Positions 38,506 through 47,532 of a stretch of 58,934 nucleotides of DNA are shown here, piece after piece. Position numbers and translations under genes: made by a program. How positions within the stretch are numbered: the first letter of the stretch is position 1; each line of letters opens with the position of its first letter. Source of the DNA: an uncultured Clostridia bacterium (lineage in GTDB: Bacteria; Bacillota; Clostridia; Christensenellales; DTU072). The stretch covers positions 1 through 58,934 of the forward strand of contig CALVNL010000007.1 of assembly GCA_944349655.1 (NCBI GenBank). The letters run 5' to 3'. Below the pieces are notes generated by a model, which did no database searches, was not told the origin of the DNA, and was given only the letters and a program-made list of their open reading frames with translations.

Positions 38506-38748
38506 TCAATAATCCTCGTCCTCGTCTTCTTCCCGAGGGAGATAAGTCGGGGGCTGATTTACCATACCGTAACCTATTGCGGGAGGCATCTGAATCCTGC
38601 CGGCGATTTTCGGCACGGGGGCGGGCATTCCCGTGGGATTGCAAACGGTAAAAACGATTTTTTTTCGTACGGACTTTGGTCTGCCGTAGTCGCCGCCATT
38701 AGAAGAAATGCGGTCTTTTCCGTCGGAACGGGCGGTTTTTTTACTCAT
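38506..38748 (-). CDS. Small soluble protein with acidic tail, VPF cluster
   Basis: The 80-residue protein has no membrane helix: a basic Ser/Lys/Arg-rich N-terminus, a Pro-rich middle with RIQMPPAIGYGMVNQPP, and a terminal EEDEDEDY. Its IQMPP segment matches the start of the motif region in the 313-residue membrane protein (IVQMPP), and its layout (basic, Pro-rich, acidic end) mirrors the 79-residue protein at 36795-37034. It overlaps the upstream gene by 4 nt (ATGA). Function unknown. Confidence 0.7.
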   Translation of the reverse strand: MSKKTARSDGKDRISSNGGDYGRPKSVRKKIVFTVCNPTGMPAPVPKIAGRIQMPPAIGYGMVNQPPTYLPREEDEDEDY

Positions 38749-39554
38749 TTTTTCTCCTTATAATTTTTATTTTTCTTATATGCGAAAATACTGCACAAAA
38801 GGGAAATAAGTCCGCAAGCGGCTATGAGATAGAAGCCCGGAGAAGCCTGTAAAACCGCGTTTTCCCCGGTAAAGAATCCTCCGATTTCGCTTCCTGCGGA
38901 GGCATATATCCCGCCGAACATAAGCGTCAATGCGCAAAGGATAAGGACAAAGCCTATAAATCCGAACCCGAATTTTCGGTATCCGCCGTCCTTTCTTTTC
39001 CCCGAAAAAACCGCAACCAACGCTTTAAGGAACCCTATCAATACGAACAAAGCCGCTATAAGAGAAGCTATCGGAACCGCGTAAAGCGCAGTTTTCGTTA
39101 TATCCGACGCGTTTTCCGAATCTGGTAAAAAGAAACGGTCATAATAGACGGACTCCAGGTCCTTGACTCCGAGTTCTTTCATAATTCCGAACGCAGGGTC
39201 GAGTATGCTTATAAAATCGGTCTTGTCGCCGTCGAATTTATAAAGCGAGACGTAAACATCCGCCGAGGTAAAGCCTGCCGCCCCTATCGCCGCAAAAATT
39301 ATCGTCGCCAGCATAAGCAAAGCTATGACTGCAAGAAAAAAAGTTCTCTTTTTTATGTATTTTGCTTCGGACTGTCTGTTTACGCTCAACGTAAGCGCCG
39401 ACGGAGCGGTCTCTATCCTCGACTTTTCCGCCATATAAGCCCTATAATACGGACTACTCAGATAATCGGCATACGTTATAAACTCGAGATCGCTCATTTC
39501 TTCCACGGATTTGTTTATTCCGTCGGAATGAACTCTCTTATTTTTCTTAGCCAT
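38745..39554 (-). CDS. Four-helix membrane protein, unknown
   Basis: The 269-residue protein has a polar N-terminal region of about 65 residues without a VPF motif, then helices near 70-93, 155-184, 194-218 and 238-258 and a Lys-rich tail. Between helices 1 and 2 is FDGDKTDFISILDPAFGIMKELG, which parallels the FDG...LDPIFGFIKYVG segment of the protein at 37047-38243; the two are probably paralogues. It follows the coiled-coil gene after 119 nt with no strong terminator visible between. Confidence 0.78.
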   Translation of the reverse strand: MAKKNKRVHSDGINKSVEEMSDLEFITYADYLSSPYYRAYMAEKSRIETAPSALTLSVNRQSEAKYIKKRTFFLAVIALLMLATIIFAAIGAAGFTSADVYVSLYKFDGDKTDFISILDPAFGIMKELGVKDLESVYYDRFFLPDSENASDITKTALYAVPIASLIAALFVLIGFLKALVAVFSGKRKDGGYRKFGFGFIGFVLILCALTLMFGGIYASAGSEIGGFFTGENAVLQASPGFYLIAACGLISLLCSIFAYKKNKNYKEKK

Positions 39555-39673
39555 CGGCTACCTCCGGTTACTCTCCCGTGTTTTCCGAAACGCGGAAGAT
39601 CTTTTTTACGCAAAAAGCGAAATCGCTCGCACAATTTCACCGAAAATGTCCTCGATTCCGCTTTTAATTCCGT

Positions 39674-40813
39674 TTAACGATTTTTCTTCGCCGCTTTTGC
39701 TTCTTTCGCAGCTTTTTTGGCTTCCTTCGCACTCAAGGGACGAGCGGGAAGTTCTTTGCTTTGAGCGACTGCCGCTACGGGATTGTCGGGTACGAACTTG
39801 TAAATTACCTTGTTGGGATTATACTGATATACCGGCTGATTGGGATTAACGTAAGGTACGATGGCGAAAGGCTGCGTCGCTCCTCCTCCCTGTCCGTAAT
39901 AAGTGGCTCCACGGTCGCCCAAAATCCTTCTTACGGCAGCCCTTTCTGCGATTATTCTGTCATCGGCGGCACGCTCTATAGCCTGTTTCTCGGCGGCGTA
40001 ACGCGCTGCGGCTTCCTTGTCGGCGAGGATCCTTTCTTCTACTATTCTTTCCACTGCCGCCTGCTGTAAAGCGCTCTTGGAAAGACGGATTTTTTCGTCG
40101 GCGGCCTGCTCGGCTGCGATAATTTGCAGAACGGCTTGTCTTGCTGCCACTCTTTCCGCTTCGTCGCGGGCGGAAAGGATATGTTCGTTGGCGTAACGCT
40201 CGGCGGCTTTACGGTTGGCTTCCACCTTGTCTTTTGCGACTTCTTCTATCCCTGCTCTCTCTGCCACAAGTTTTTCGGCGGCGGCGTTGAGCACTTTTTC
40301 TCTCTCCTGGTTGATGAGTTCTTCGATTTCCTTATTGCGTCCCGCCACTACGTCGTCGGCACGTTTCTCGGCTTCCGCCACCCTTTCGTCGGCGGCATTT
40401 TCGGCGGCTACCACTCTGAGTACGGCGTCTCTCGCCGCTGCCCTCTTGATGGCTTCCCTTTCCTGTTCGAGACGAATTTCTTCCTCGGCAAGTATCCTCG
40501 CCCTCTCGTCGGCAACCCTGCTCTCCACCAGACGCACCATCTGTTGCTGAGCGGCGTCTCTCCTTTCGTCGGCAAGTCTCGCCTGAGCGTCCACGTACTG
40601 CTCTCTGACGGTTTTCGCATTCTGCATACGTTCCATCGCCTTGAGGTACTCGCTCCTCGGACGACGCTTTCCGCAACGTACGCAGTTGGCGGCGGTGATA
40701 GCGTTGACTTTTCCGCAGTATTCGCAAATATACGACAACTGTTCCATACTTAAATTAACATCGGCTTCGGTGTCGAATTGAGCTTTGTCGTTCAGTTTGT
40801 TTTTATCTGCCAT
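39674..40813 (-). CDS. Zinc-ribbon/coiled-coil protein with C-terminal VPF motif
   Basis: The ATG at 40813 has GGAGG 8 nt upstream and gives 379 residues. There is a C4 zinc ribbon (Cys30, 33, 44, 47; CxxC-x10-CxxCGKRRPR), then about 230 residues of Ala/Glu/Arg-rich helix with internal repeats (for instance AVLRVVAAENAADE and AVLQIIAAEQAADE about 100 residues apart), then QPFAIVPYVNPNQP followed by VYQYNPN, and a Lys/Ala-rich end. No membrane helix. It resembles a filament- or scaffold-like protein, and is first in the cluster with its own promoter. Confidence 0.82.
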   Translation of the reverse strand: MADKNKLNDKAQFDTEADVNLSMEQLSYICEYCGKVNAITAANCVRCGKRRPRSEYLKAMERMQNAKTVREQYVDAQARLADERRDAAQQQMVRLVESRVADERARILAEEEIRLEQEREAIKRAAARDAVLRVVAAENAADERVAEAEKRADDVVAGRNKEIEELINQEREKVLNAAAEKLVAERAGIEEVAKDKVEANRKAAERYANEHILSARDEAERVAARQAVLQIIAAEQAADEKIRLSKSALQQAAVERIVEERILADKEAAARYAAEKQAIERAADDRIIAERAAVRRILGDRGATYYGQGGGATQPFAIVPYVNPNQPVYQYNPNKVIYKFVPDNPVAAVAQSKELPARPLSAKEAKKAAKEAKAAKKNR

Positions 40814-40869
40814 GGTCATCTCCTCCGGGTAAACGCATACTAAAACCGATAGTACCCCATATAGGATAT

Positions 40870-40898
40870 ATTATATAAGTAAATAGATTTTTTTTCAA
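40870..40898 (-). promoter_or_regulatory. Promoter at the head of the VPF cluster
   Basis: Minus strand: TTGAAA, 17-nt spacer, TATAAT, about 57 nt before the ATG at 40813, in the 143-nt gap after glnS. Confidence 0.7.
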
Positions 40899-40956
40899 TA
40901 GGTTTTGTCATATTTCTTAAATTTTCCTTAAATTCTCTGCGCTTAGGTAGGCAGAA

Positions 40957-42579
40957 TTATTTATTAAAGGAATCTTTAAGCTCGACTATACGGTAAAATA
41001 CGAGTTTATCTCCTTCCTTTCCCGCAAGTTTATAATACGCCGCCCTTATGAACTGAAAAGCGGAGCCTGACGGACATTCGGCAAGATACGGCTCGGCGAA
41101 TCCTCCTTCGACTACTTCTAAAGAACAGGGATTTATTCTGTCGTCGAAGTCTTTTTTATCCTCGGTTTCGTCGGTAAGAAGCCCGGAATATTTCATCAGT
41201 TTCACAGGTACGCATTTTTCGGCGTCCACCCAGTGAATAACTCCCTTCACCTTGATATTGGCGTTAACGCCGCCCTGTTTGCTGTCGGGGATAGCCTCGC
41301 AGGTAACCGAAACGACTTTCCCGTCGACGGTTTCGTGAGAAATATATTTCAAAATATAAGCGCCCTTCAGCCTTACCATTCCGCCCGGCACCAGACGGTG
41401 ATATTTAGGAGGCGGATTTACCGCAAAATCGCTTCTTTCAATGTAAATTTCCTTACCCAAAGGCGCTTCGTGCGTAGCGGAATTTTCTTCGTTGGGATTA
41501 TTTACGAGAGTAACGATTTCCTCGTTTTCCAGATTGGAAATTATAACCTTCAACGGGTCTTCCACCACCATAACCCTGTCGGCGGTGCGGTTCAGACAAT
41601 CCCTTACGTAATGTTCCAGCAACGCTCCGTCCACTTCGCTGTTGGCCTTAGCCACTCCCACTGCGGCGCAGAAGTTCTTTATGGCTTCGGCAGGATATCC
41701 TCTCCTTCTCATTCCGCTCAAAGTAGGCATACGGGGGTCGTCCCAACCGTCCACTAAACCGTTGTCCACCAGTTTCTTGAGATAACGCTTGCTCATTATG
41801 GTATTTTTAATATTGAGACGGGCAAATTCATACTGATGCGGAGGATTTACAAATCCGCAGTTTTCCGTAACCCAGTCGTAAAGCGGACGGTGGTCTTCGA
41901 ATTCCAACGTACAGATGGAATGGGTAACGCCCTCTATGGCGTCCCCTATCGGATGAGCAAAATCGTACATAGGATAAATAAGCCACTTATCCCCGGTATG
42001 ATGGTGGTGCGCCCGCAAAATTCTGTAAAGCACAGGGTCTCTCATATTGATATTGCTGCTCGCCATATCGATTTTCGCCCGCAGAGTTTTACTTCCGTCG
42101 GGATATTTCCCCGCCCTCATCTCGGCAAAAAGTTTGAGATTTTCTTCCACCGAACGGTTACGCCAGGGACTTTCCTGCCCGGGCTCGGTCAGAGTTCCTC
42201 TGGTCTGACGGATCTCCTCGGCAGAATAGTCGCACACGTACGCCAGTCCTTTCTTTATAAGTTCCACGGCGTAATCGTAGGTCTGCTCGAAATAATCTGA
42301 AGCGAAACACTCGTTGTCCCACTCGAACCCCAGCCAGCGAATATCCTCTTTAATGCTGTCCACGTACTCCACGTCCTCCTTGGTAGGATTGGTGTCGTCG
42401 AAACGCAGATTGCATTTCCCTTGGTATTTTTCCTTGATTCCGAAATTGATGCACAGGCTTTTTGCGTGCCCTATATGCAGATATCCGTTAGGTTCGGGCG
42501 GAAAACGGGTAACGGTACTTTCGCAACGACCTTCCGCGATATCCTTTTCCACCACCGCTTCGATAAAATTATTTGCCAC
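40957..42579 (-). CDS. glnS: Glutaminyl-tRNA synthetase
   Basis: The class I synthetase is 540 residues from the GTG at 42579, which has GGAGG 5 nt upstream; the frame runs 38 codons further into the GNAT gene, but those codons are not GlnRS-like. Motifs are FPPEPNGYLHIGHAKS (HIGH) near residue 36 and IMSKR near 260 (KMSKS counterpart), followed by the beta-barrel anticodon domain. It charges tRNA-Gln directly. The start overlaps the GNAT stop by 11 nt. Confidence 0.93.
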   Translation of the reverse strand: MANNFIEAVVEKDIAEGRCESTVTRFPPEPNGYLHIGHAKSLCINFGIKEKYQGKCNLRFDDTNPTKEDVEYVDSIKEDIRWLGFEWDNECFASDYFEQTYDYAVELIKKGLAYVCDYSAEEIRQTRGTLTEPGQESPWRNRSVEENLKLFAEMRAGKYPDGSKTLRAKIDMASSNINMRDPVLYRILRAHHHHTGDKWLIYPMYDFAHPIGDAIEGVTHSICTLEFEDHRPLYDWVTENCGFVNPPHQYEFARLNIKNTIMSKRYLKKLVDNGLVDGWDDPRMPTLSGMRRRGYPAEAIKNFCAAVGVAKANSEVDGALLEHYVRDCLNRTADRVMVVEDPLKVIISNLENEEIVTLVNNPNEENSATHEAPLGKEIYIERSDFAVNPPPKYHRLVPGGMVRLKGAYILKYISHETVDGKVVSVTCEAIPDSKQGGVNANIKVKGVIHWVDAEKCVPVKLMKYSGLLTDETEDKKDFDDRINPCSLEVVEGGFAEPYLAECPSGSAFQFIRAAYYKLAGKEGDKLVFYRIVELKDSFNK

Positions 42580-42958
42580 TGCGTCCTCCTTTCCCGCATT
42601 CGCAAGGGAATGTGAGATTTTTGCTTTCGATTTCCATTTTTCCGCCCTTATCGACAAATCCGAATTTTTCAAAATACTTGTCGGAATATGCAACTATTAG
42701 TCTTTCCGACACACCCGAACAACCGTAAAGCAAACTTCTGGTAAAGAAATCTCCGTACTTTTTCCCTCGCTGCGAAGGGATTATTCCCACTCTTTTTAAG
42801 ACTGAAACGTCGGGCGAAACCGTCAACGCGGCTATTCCGACGGGAATATCCCCGTCGTAAAGGACGTAACCTATCTGCCCGTCGTAAGGAACGAGGAAAA
42901 TTTCTCTGTTCAGTTTGTCCAGTAATCCGTAATCGTTGGTTGCGGTATAAGAAAGCAT
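42569..42958 (-). CDS. GNAT-family N-acetyltransferase
   Basis: The 129-residue protein has the GNAT core: a beta strand with GDIPVGIAALTV, then VLKRVGIIPSQRGKKYGDFFTRSLL (acetyl-CoA loop, R-x-x-G-x-G variant) and a C-terminal segment DKYFEKFGFVDKGG. It probably transfers an acetyl group to an unknown amine. It overlaps glnS by 11 nt and is probably cotranslated with it. Confidence 0.8.
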   Translation of the reverse strand: MLSYTATNDYGLLDKLNREIFLVPYDGQIGYVLYDGDIPVGIAALTVSPDVSVLKRVGIIPSQRGKKYGDFFTRSLLYGCSGVSERLIVAYSDKYFEKFGFVDKGGKMEIESKNLTFPCECGKGGRSGK

Positions 42959-42991
42959 TTCTTCTCCAAAAATTGACTTGTTATAAAGCGA

Positions 42992-43014
42992 ATGGGCGAC
43001 TGAAAGTCACCCAT
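42992..43014. other. Hairpin between the acidic membrane protein gene and GNAT gene
   Basis: Ten-pair stem ATGGGCGACT / AGTCACCCAT (one G-U in either orientation) with a 3-nt loop. No T-run follows, so termination is uncertain. Confidence 0.4.
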
Positions 43015-43047
43015 ACCTATTTCGTTTTAAGCGTCTCCGTCACCTTT

Positions 43048-44190
43048 TCAGCTGTAATATCTGTTGGCAAGTTTAATGAGACACTCTTCCAATATCTGCT
43101 GGTCGGCTTCTTCTTTGAAACCGTTGATTTTAGCGGTTTCGATGAGAACGGCGATTTCTTCGAGGTCTTCGTCGGTAGTGTCGGGATCGGCGAGCGCCTT
43201 ATCCACAACTATGAGAAGTACCGACAGATACCTGGACTCCTCTTCCTTGGTCATCGGAACGTAAATTTCTTCTTCGGCTTCTTCCGCCGCCGCTTCTTCT
43301 GCGGGCGGAACTTCCTCTTCGGCGGGTTCCTCTTCTGCGACTTCTTCGACGGGTTCCTCTTCTTCTGCAGGCTCCTCTTCGGCGGGAAGCGCCTCGACTT
43401 CGTTAAGAACGTCGCTTTCGGGGACGGTAAACACTTCTATGTCGTCGGCGTTGTCTTCCATACGACCCGCCATAAGCTCATCGACTTTGGCTTTGATGTC
43501 TTCGAGTTCGTCTCCGGCATATGGCTCTTCGGCTTTCTGTGCGATAACCACTCTCGCGTCGAGTATATCCTGGAAACTCGCATAACAAAGTTCCAGACGT
43601 TTACGCTGTTTTCCGTAAGCGTAATCGAGAAGGAAATAGAAAAACACGAAAAAAGCCACCGGTAGCAAAACCGTAGTTATTATCGACGCAACCAAAGAAA
43701 ACTCGGTTGTGAAATCCTCTATACCTACGGAAGAGAGATCGCCTTTGCAAACTCCGATAATCATAATCGAAGCTATCACCCACCATACTACGCTGAGTAC
43801 GCAGAAGAAAGCTTTTCCGAAAGTGTTTTTAGCCGAATATTCGCGGGAGTCGAGAACGTCGTGAGCCGGCATATAGTCGGAAGGATAACCGTTTTTTTCT
43901 TCGAGGAAACGCCCCCATCCTTTTTCCACGGCTTCGGGGAGACGTTTGAGTTCGGTATAAATATTTTCCACGTTTTCTTCGTCCACTCTTTCCGTCGCGG
44001 CGACTTTTTTGGTAACGGAAATGAGTTTTTTCCTGAGTCCGTTAATTCTGCTGAACGAGGAAATCAATAACGCAAGCGCAAAAATCACCGCGGTTACGAT
44101 GACTCCTAAGAAGGCAATTTTAAGCTCGTTATTGGGTATAAACTCGATTTTGCCTAAAAAATCGCTCACAGAAGTGACAAAATTATCCAT
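43048..44190 (-). CDS. Membrane protein with Glu/Pro-rich cytoplasmic region, unknown
   Basis: The 380-residue protein has one N-terminal helix (about 23-46), a charged segment of 80 residues, two helices (127-147, 165-190), then a long cytoplasmic-type tail. Residues 256-308 consist of Glu/Pro/Ala repeats (PAEEE units), followed by a small helical domain at 312-379. Family not recognised; the helix arrangement is faintly like MotA/TolQ channel proteins, but no conserved residues confirm that. It is separate from the VPF cluster yet has similar low-complexity acidic character. It has its own promoter. Confidence 0.7.
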   Translation of the reverse strand: MDNFVTSVSDFLGKIEFIPNNELKIAFLGVIVTAVIFALALLISSFSRINGLRKKLISVTKKVAATERVDEENVENIYTELKRLPEAVEKGWGRFLEEKNGYPSDYMPAHDVLDSREYSAKNTFGKAFFCVLSVVWWVIASIMIIGVCKGDLSSVGIEDFTTEFSLVASIITTVLLPVAFFVFFYFLLDYAYGKQRKRLELCYASFQDILDARVVIAQKAEEPYAGDELEDIKAKVDELMAGRMEDNADDIEVFTVPESDVLNEVEALPAEEEPAEEEEPVEEVAEEEPAEEEVPPAEEAAAEEAEEEIYVPMTKEEESRYLSVLLIVVDKALADPDTTDEDLEEIAVLIETAKINGFKEEADQQILEECLIKLANRYYS

Positions 44191-44224
44191 AACTCGATAC
44201 TCCCTTAAGTTAGTTACGTATAAT

Positions 44225-44252
44225 ATTATATCATATTCGCTTATAAATGCAA
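44225..44252 (-). promoter_or_regulatory. Promoter of the acidic membrane protein gene
   Basis: Minus strand: TTGCAT, 16-nt spacer, TATAAT, about 35 nt before the ATG at 44190. Confidence 0.6.
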
Positions 44253-44292
44253 TACTTTTTTTTGTTTATAGCGGATTAACGGGCAGATTTTT

Positions 44293-47200
44293 TCAGACGT
44301 CCACGGTATAATTACGCAGAATATTGAATAAAATTCTGCCTTTTACGGGCTTGGAGAAAATTTTTTCCATAGCGGAAGAATATATTTCCAGCTGCTTAGC
44401 GTAACGCTCGGACAGAATTTCGGGCGGAGCGTTGCTGGCTTTGTAATCCACAACGGTAAGAGAGTCGTCTTCTTCTATCACCAAATCCGCAACGCCCTGA
44501 ATAAGCGTGCGATCCTCTCCTACAACCGGCAAATAATACACAAACGGAATTTCCCGATGGCATTTTCCTTGCGCGGCTTTGCGCATAAGGTCGGAATTGA
44601 GAAGTTCCGCCACCTTTCCGCAATCCACTTTCCGCGCCGCGTCTTCGGGCAGTTCTCCTTCCGCAACAAGCGCGTCGATTTCTCTCTTTACCTTTTCCTC
44701 GTCGTTTGCTTTAAGGTCGATTTTTTGTAAAAGAAGATGATAAGCCGTCCCTAAGGACGCTTCCGTACCCTCGTAACGGAATCGGCTGACCGTTCTTTCT
44801 TCCTTTTCCAGAATTTCGCTTACCGAGGATTTGTTGGGCAAAACCGTGCTTTCCGAATAAGCGTAAGGTTGTTCGAGATAGGAAAAATCCGCTTTTAACG
44901 CCCTCGGAATATTCGTTTTTGCCGATTTTTCGGCATTAGTGAAAACAGCTTCGGCATAATATGACTTCAATAAAGGATTTTTTGCCGTGGCGTAGGTCAA
45001 AAAGTCTTCGATACTGACGGCTTCGTCGAGGTCGGTGCAGACTTTTTTCCTCTTTCCCGTAACGATCAGACGGTTTTTCGCTCTCGTGAAAGCTACGTAC
45101 ATAAGTCTTGCGAGTTCCTTTCTTTCCTCTTCCCTCTTCTTCATCTTGTGGGCGGCGGTAAAGAAATTGTCGTCGGTCGTTCCGCTTTCGGATTCCGACG
45201 AACGTAACGCTATGCCGAGTTCCCTGTCGGTATAAAGCGCGCTCGAAAAACCTTTCTCTCCCACCGACTGCGTATGCGCAAAAGGCAATATAACCCACGG
45301 GAACTCCAGTCCCTTGCTCTTGTGCATAGTCATTACGGTCACGCTATCCGCTCCCGAAGGAGGTTTTTCGCCTTTGTAAGAGGACTCGTAAAAGATAAGA
45401 AAATCTTCCGCCCCGCGATCGCCTTCCAATGCCGCCACGTTCTGCAAAAACCGATATATTCTGGACGCGACTTCGTTCCCGAGGGAAAGGAAATAGGCGT
45501 CCAGTCCGTCGGCAAGCACCTCCGTCATGAGGACGGAAACGGGAGTATATGAACTTTTGACGCGGAGTTTTTCTGCGTAGGTCACAAACCTTTCCGCCTT
45601 TTTTCGCAGATTTTCGTCACCGTTATACATTTTTAGGGCTTCCCAAAAACTTGTTTTGGGAGACTGAAGTCGGATTTCAAGCAATTCGCTATAAGAAAAC
45701 CCGAAAACCGGAGACATCAGGACGTTTACCACGGTCACGTCGGACGAGGAAACGCACAGTCTTATAAAATCCACTAAAAGTTCTCTCGGCGCAAATATCC
45801 CTTCGGGCGGTTCGGCTACCGAATACGGCACGCCTTCGGCGGCGAGAGCGGCGGCAATTTTGCGGCAACCCTTTCCCGTAGCGGCAAGCACCGCCACGTC
45901 GCCGTAACGGAGTGGAGAATATTTTTTTTCGGAGGGACGGTAAACGGGAGTACGGCAGGCGACTTTTTCTTTTATCAGTTTTGCCGTAAACGTACTTTCG
46001 GGGTCGGCTTCCTCCGACAATGGCGCGTCCTTTACGCTGTATATTCCGCTTACGTTTTCCCTTTCTTTTCCCTCTTTGTCGTATAAATATATTTCCACAG
46101 ACGGATTTTCCGTACCGAACTCCGCTCCTGCTTTCATCATATTTTCGCCGCGGTAATCCACCGAACAGAATTCCTCTGTCATCACTTCGGCGCATACGGC
46201 GTTGACGAAATCGAGAATTTCTTTTCTCGAACGGTAATTTTCGTTGAGGGGGACGTTCTCGCCGTCGGTTTCGTAACGGCGCATTCTTTCCAGGAAAATT
46301 TGCGGTTCGGCGTAGCGGAAATGGTATATGGCTTGTTTGACGTCGCCCACCACGAATACGTTGTCGCCGTTTGAAAAAGCGTTTATCAGATTTTCCTGGA
46401 GGTAATTGGTGTCCTGATACTCGTCCACGAAAATATAATCGAAAGAAGACACCACTTCCTTTCGGACCTTTTCGTCGGACAGCACCTTTTTCGCCATAAT
46501 ACCCATATCGGAAAAATCGATTTTCCCTTCCCTTTTTTTACGTTCGTCGTAAAGTTGCATTGTAAGAAGGGTAACCTCCGCCAGTTTCTTTACGTCCTCG
46601 TTCAAGGCACTGCCTTTCCTTGCGTATAAATCGGCAAAATAACGACACTTGTCGGCGTAGTCCGAAACTTCGGAACGGAAACCGTTGTATCGGGATTTTA
46701 TTTCGAGAGAAATGCCTTTGCTTTTTCTACAAAGTTTCGGTTCGGAAAGGAAAGACGTTACGCATAAAAACTTTTGCAAAGTGTCGGCTTCTTTTGCCTT
46801 GCGGAGTATTTCGGCGGCTTTTTCGGTTTCGACTTTTTCCTCGTCCATCGATACCGCGGCAAACAAGGGAAGAAGGCTGAGGCACGAGGCATATATTTTT
46901 TTGGTGTATTTCACGAAATAATCGAAAACGTAATTTTCGATATTTTCCGAAAAGTCCTCCTCCAAAAACTTTTCCCTGTCGGGTTGGACGAGCAGAAAAT
47001 TCCTGAGGAGTTCGATATTCTTTTTCAGGTCGTCCAGCCTTCTTGCGGTGGTGTAACGTTCCGCCAGCGAAATAAACGCCTTATCGCCCGAAGACAATTT
47101 CTTCTCGCAGGCAAGATCCATACATTCCGAAAACATAACCGCACTGTCTTCAGGATCCGTCACCTTTGCCGACGGGTCGGCTCCTGCCGTCGCAAAATAT

Positions 47201-47532
47201 TTTTTTACCAACCCGAAACAAAAGCTGTCTATGGTACAGATGTTCGCAAAAGGGAACGCTTCCAGCTGTTCCCTGACGTGAGAACCTCCTTTGCCCGTCC
47301 TCAGCAATCCGTATAATTCGTTCACGAGTTTGTTTTTCATATCGGCCGCGGCGGCTTTGGAAAAAGTCATCACAGCCATTCTCTTGACGTCTTTTCCCTG
47401 CAGAATAAGGTCGATGATTTTTGCTATCATAACGGTGGTCTTGCCGCTTCCCGCCGAAGCGCTTACCAGAACGTTTCCCTTAGCGTCCATAACCTTTTTC
47501 TGGTCGTCGTTCATTTTGTCCCGTTCAAGCAT
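44293..47532 (-). CDS. addA: ATP-dependent helicase/nuclease subunit A
   Basis: The 1079-residue UvrD-type helicase has Walker A SASAGSGKTT near residue 25, FVDEYQDTN, the YRSRKEILDFVN motif, TMHKSKGLEFP and the C-terminal RecB-like nuclease motif VVDYKAS. With AddB it degrades DNA ends up to Chi and supports recombination repair. It is somewhat shorter than typical AddA proteins of about 1200 residues. It overlaps addB by 8 nt. Confidence 0.95.
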   Translation of the reverse strand: MLERDKMNDDQKKVMDAKGNVLVSASAGSGKTTVMIAKIIDLILQGKDVKRMAVMTFSKAAAADMKNKLVNELYGLLRTGKGGSHVREQLEAFPFANICTIDSFCFGLVKKYFATAGADPSAKVTDPEDSAVMFSECMDLACEKKLSSGDKAFISLAERYTTARRLDDLKKNIELLRNFLLVQPDREKFLEEDFSENIENYVFDYFVKYTKKIYASCLSLLPLFAAVSMDEEKVETEKAAEILRKAKEADTLQKFLCVTSFLSEPKLCRKSKGISLEIKSRYNGFRSEVSDYADKCRYFADLYARKGSALNEDVKKLAEVTLLTMQLYDERKKREGKIDFSDMGIMAKKVLSDEKVRKEVVSSFDYIFVDEYQDTNYLQENLINAFSNGDNVFVVGDVKQAIYHFRYAEPQIFLERMRRYETDGENVPLNENYRSRKEILDFVNAVCAEVMTEEFCSVDYRGENMMKAGAEFGTENPSVEIYLYDKEGKERENVSGIYSVKDAPLSEEADPESTFTAKLIKEKVACRTPVYRPSEKKYSPLRYGDVAVLAATGKGCRKIAAALAAEGVPYSVAEPPEGIFAPRELLVDFIRLCVSSSDVTVVNVLMSPVFGFSYSELLEIRLQSPKTSFWEALKMYNGDENLRKKAERFVTYAEKLRVKSSYTPVSVLMTEVLADGLDAYFLSLGNEVASRIYRFLQNVAALEGDRGAEDFLIFYESSYKGEKPPSGADSVTVMTMHKSKGLEFPWVILPFAHTQSVGEKGFSSALYTDRELGIALRSSESESGTTDDNFFTAAHKMKKREEERKELARLMYVAFTRAKNRLIVTGKRKKVCTDLDEAVSIEDFLTYATAKNPLLKSYYAEAVFTNAEKSAKTNIPRALKADFSYLEQPYAYSESTVLPNKSSVSEILEKEERTVSRFRYEGTEASLGTAYHLLLQKIDLKANDEEKVKREIDALVAEGELPEDAARKVDCGKVAELLNSDLMRKAAQGKCHREIPFVYYLPVVGEDRTLIQGVADLVIEEDDSLTVVDYKASNAPPEILSERYAKQLEIYSSAMEKIFSKPVKGRILFNILRNYTVDV

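Noticed and set aside
42580..42693. N-terminal extension of GlnS
   Set aside because: It overlaps the GNAT gene entirely in another frame, and a GTG with GGAGG gives a normal GlnRS start.
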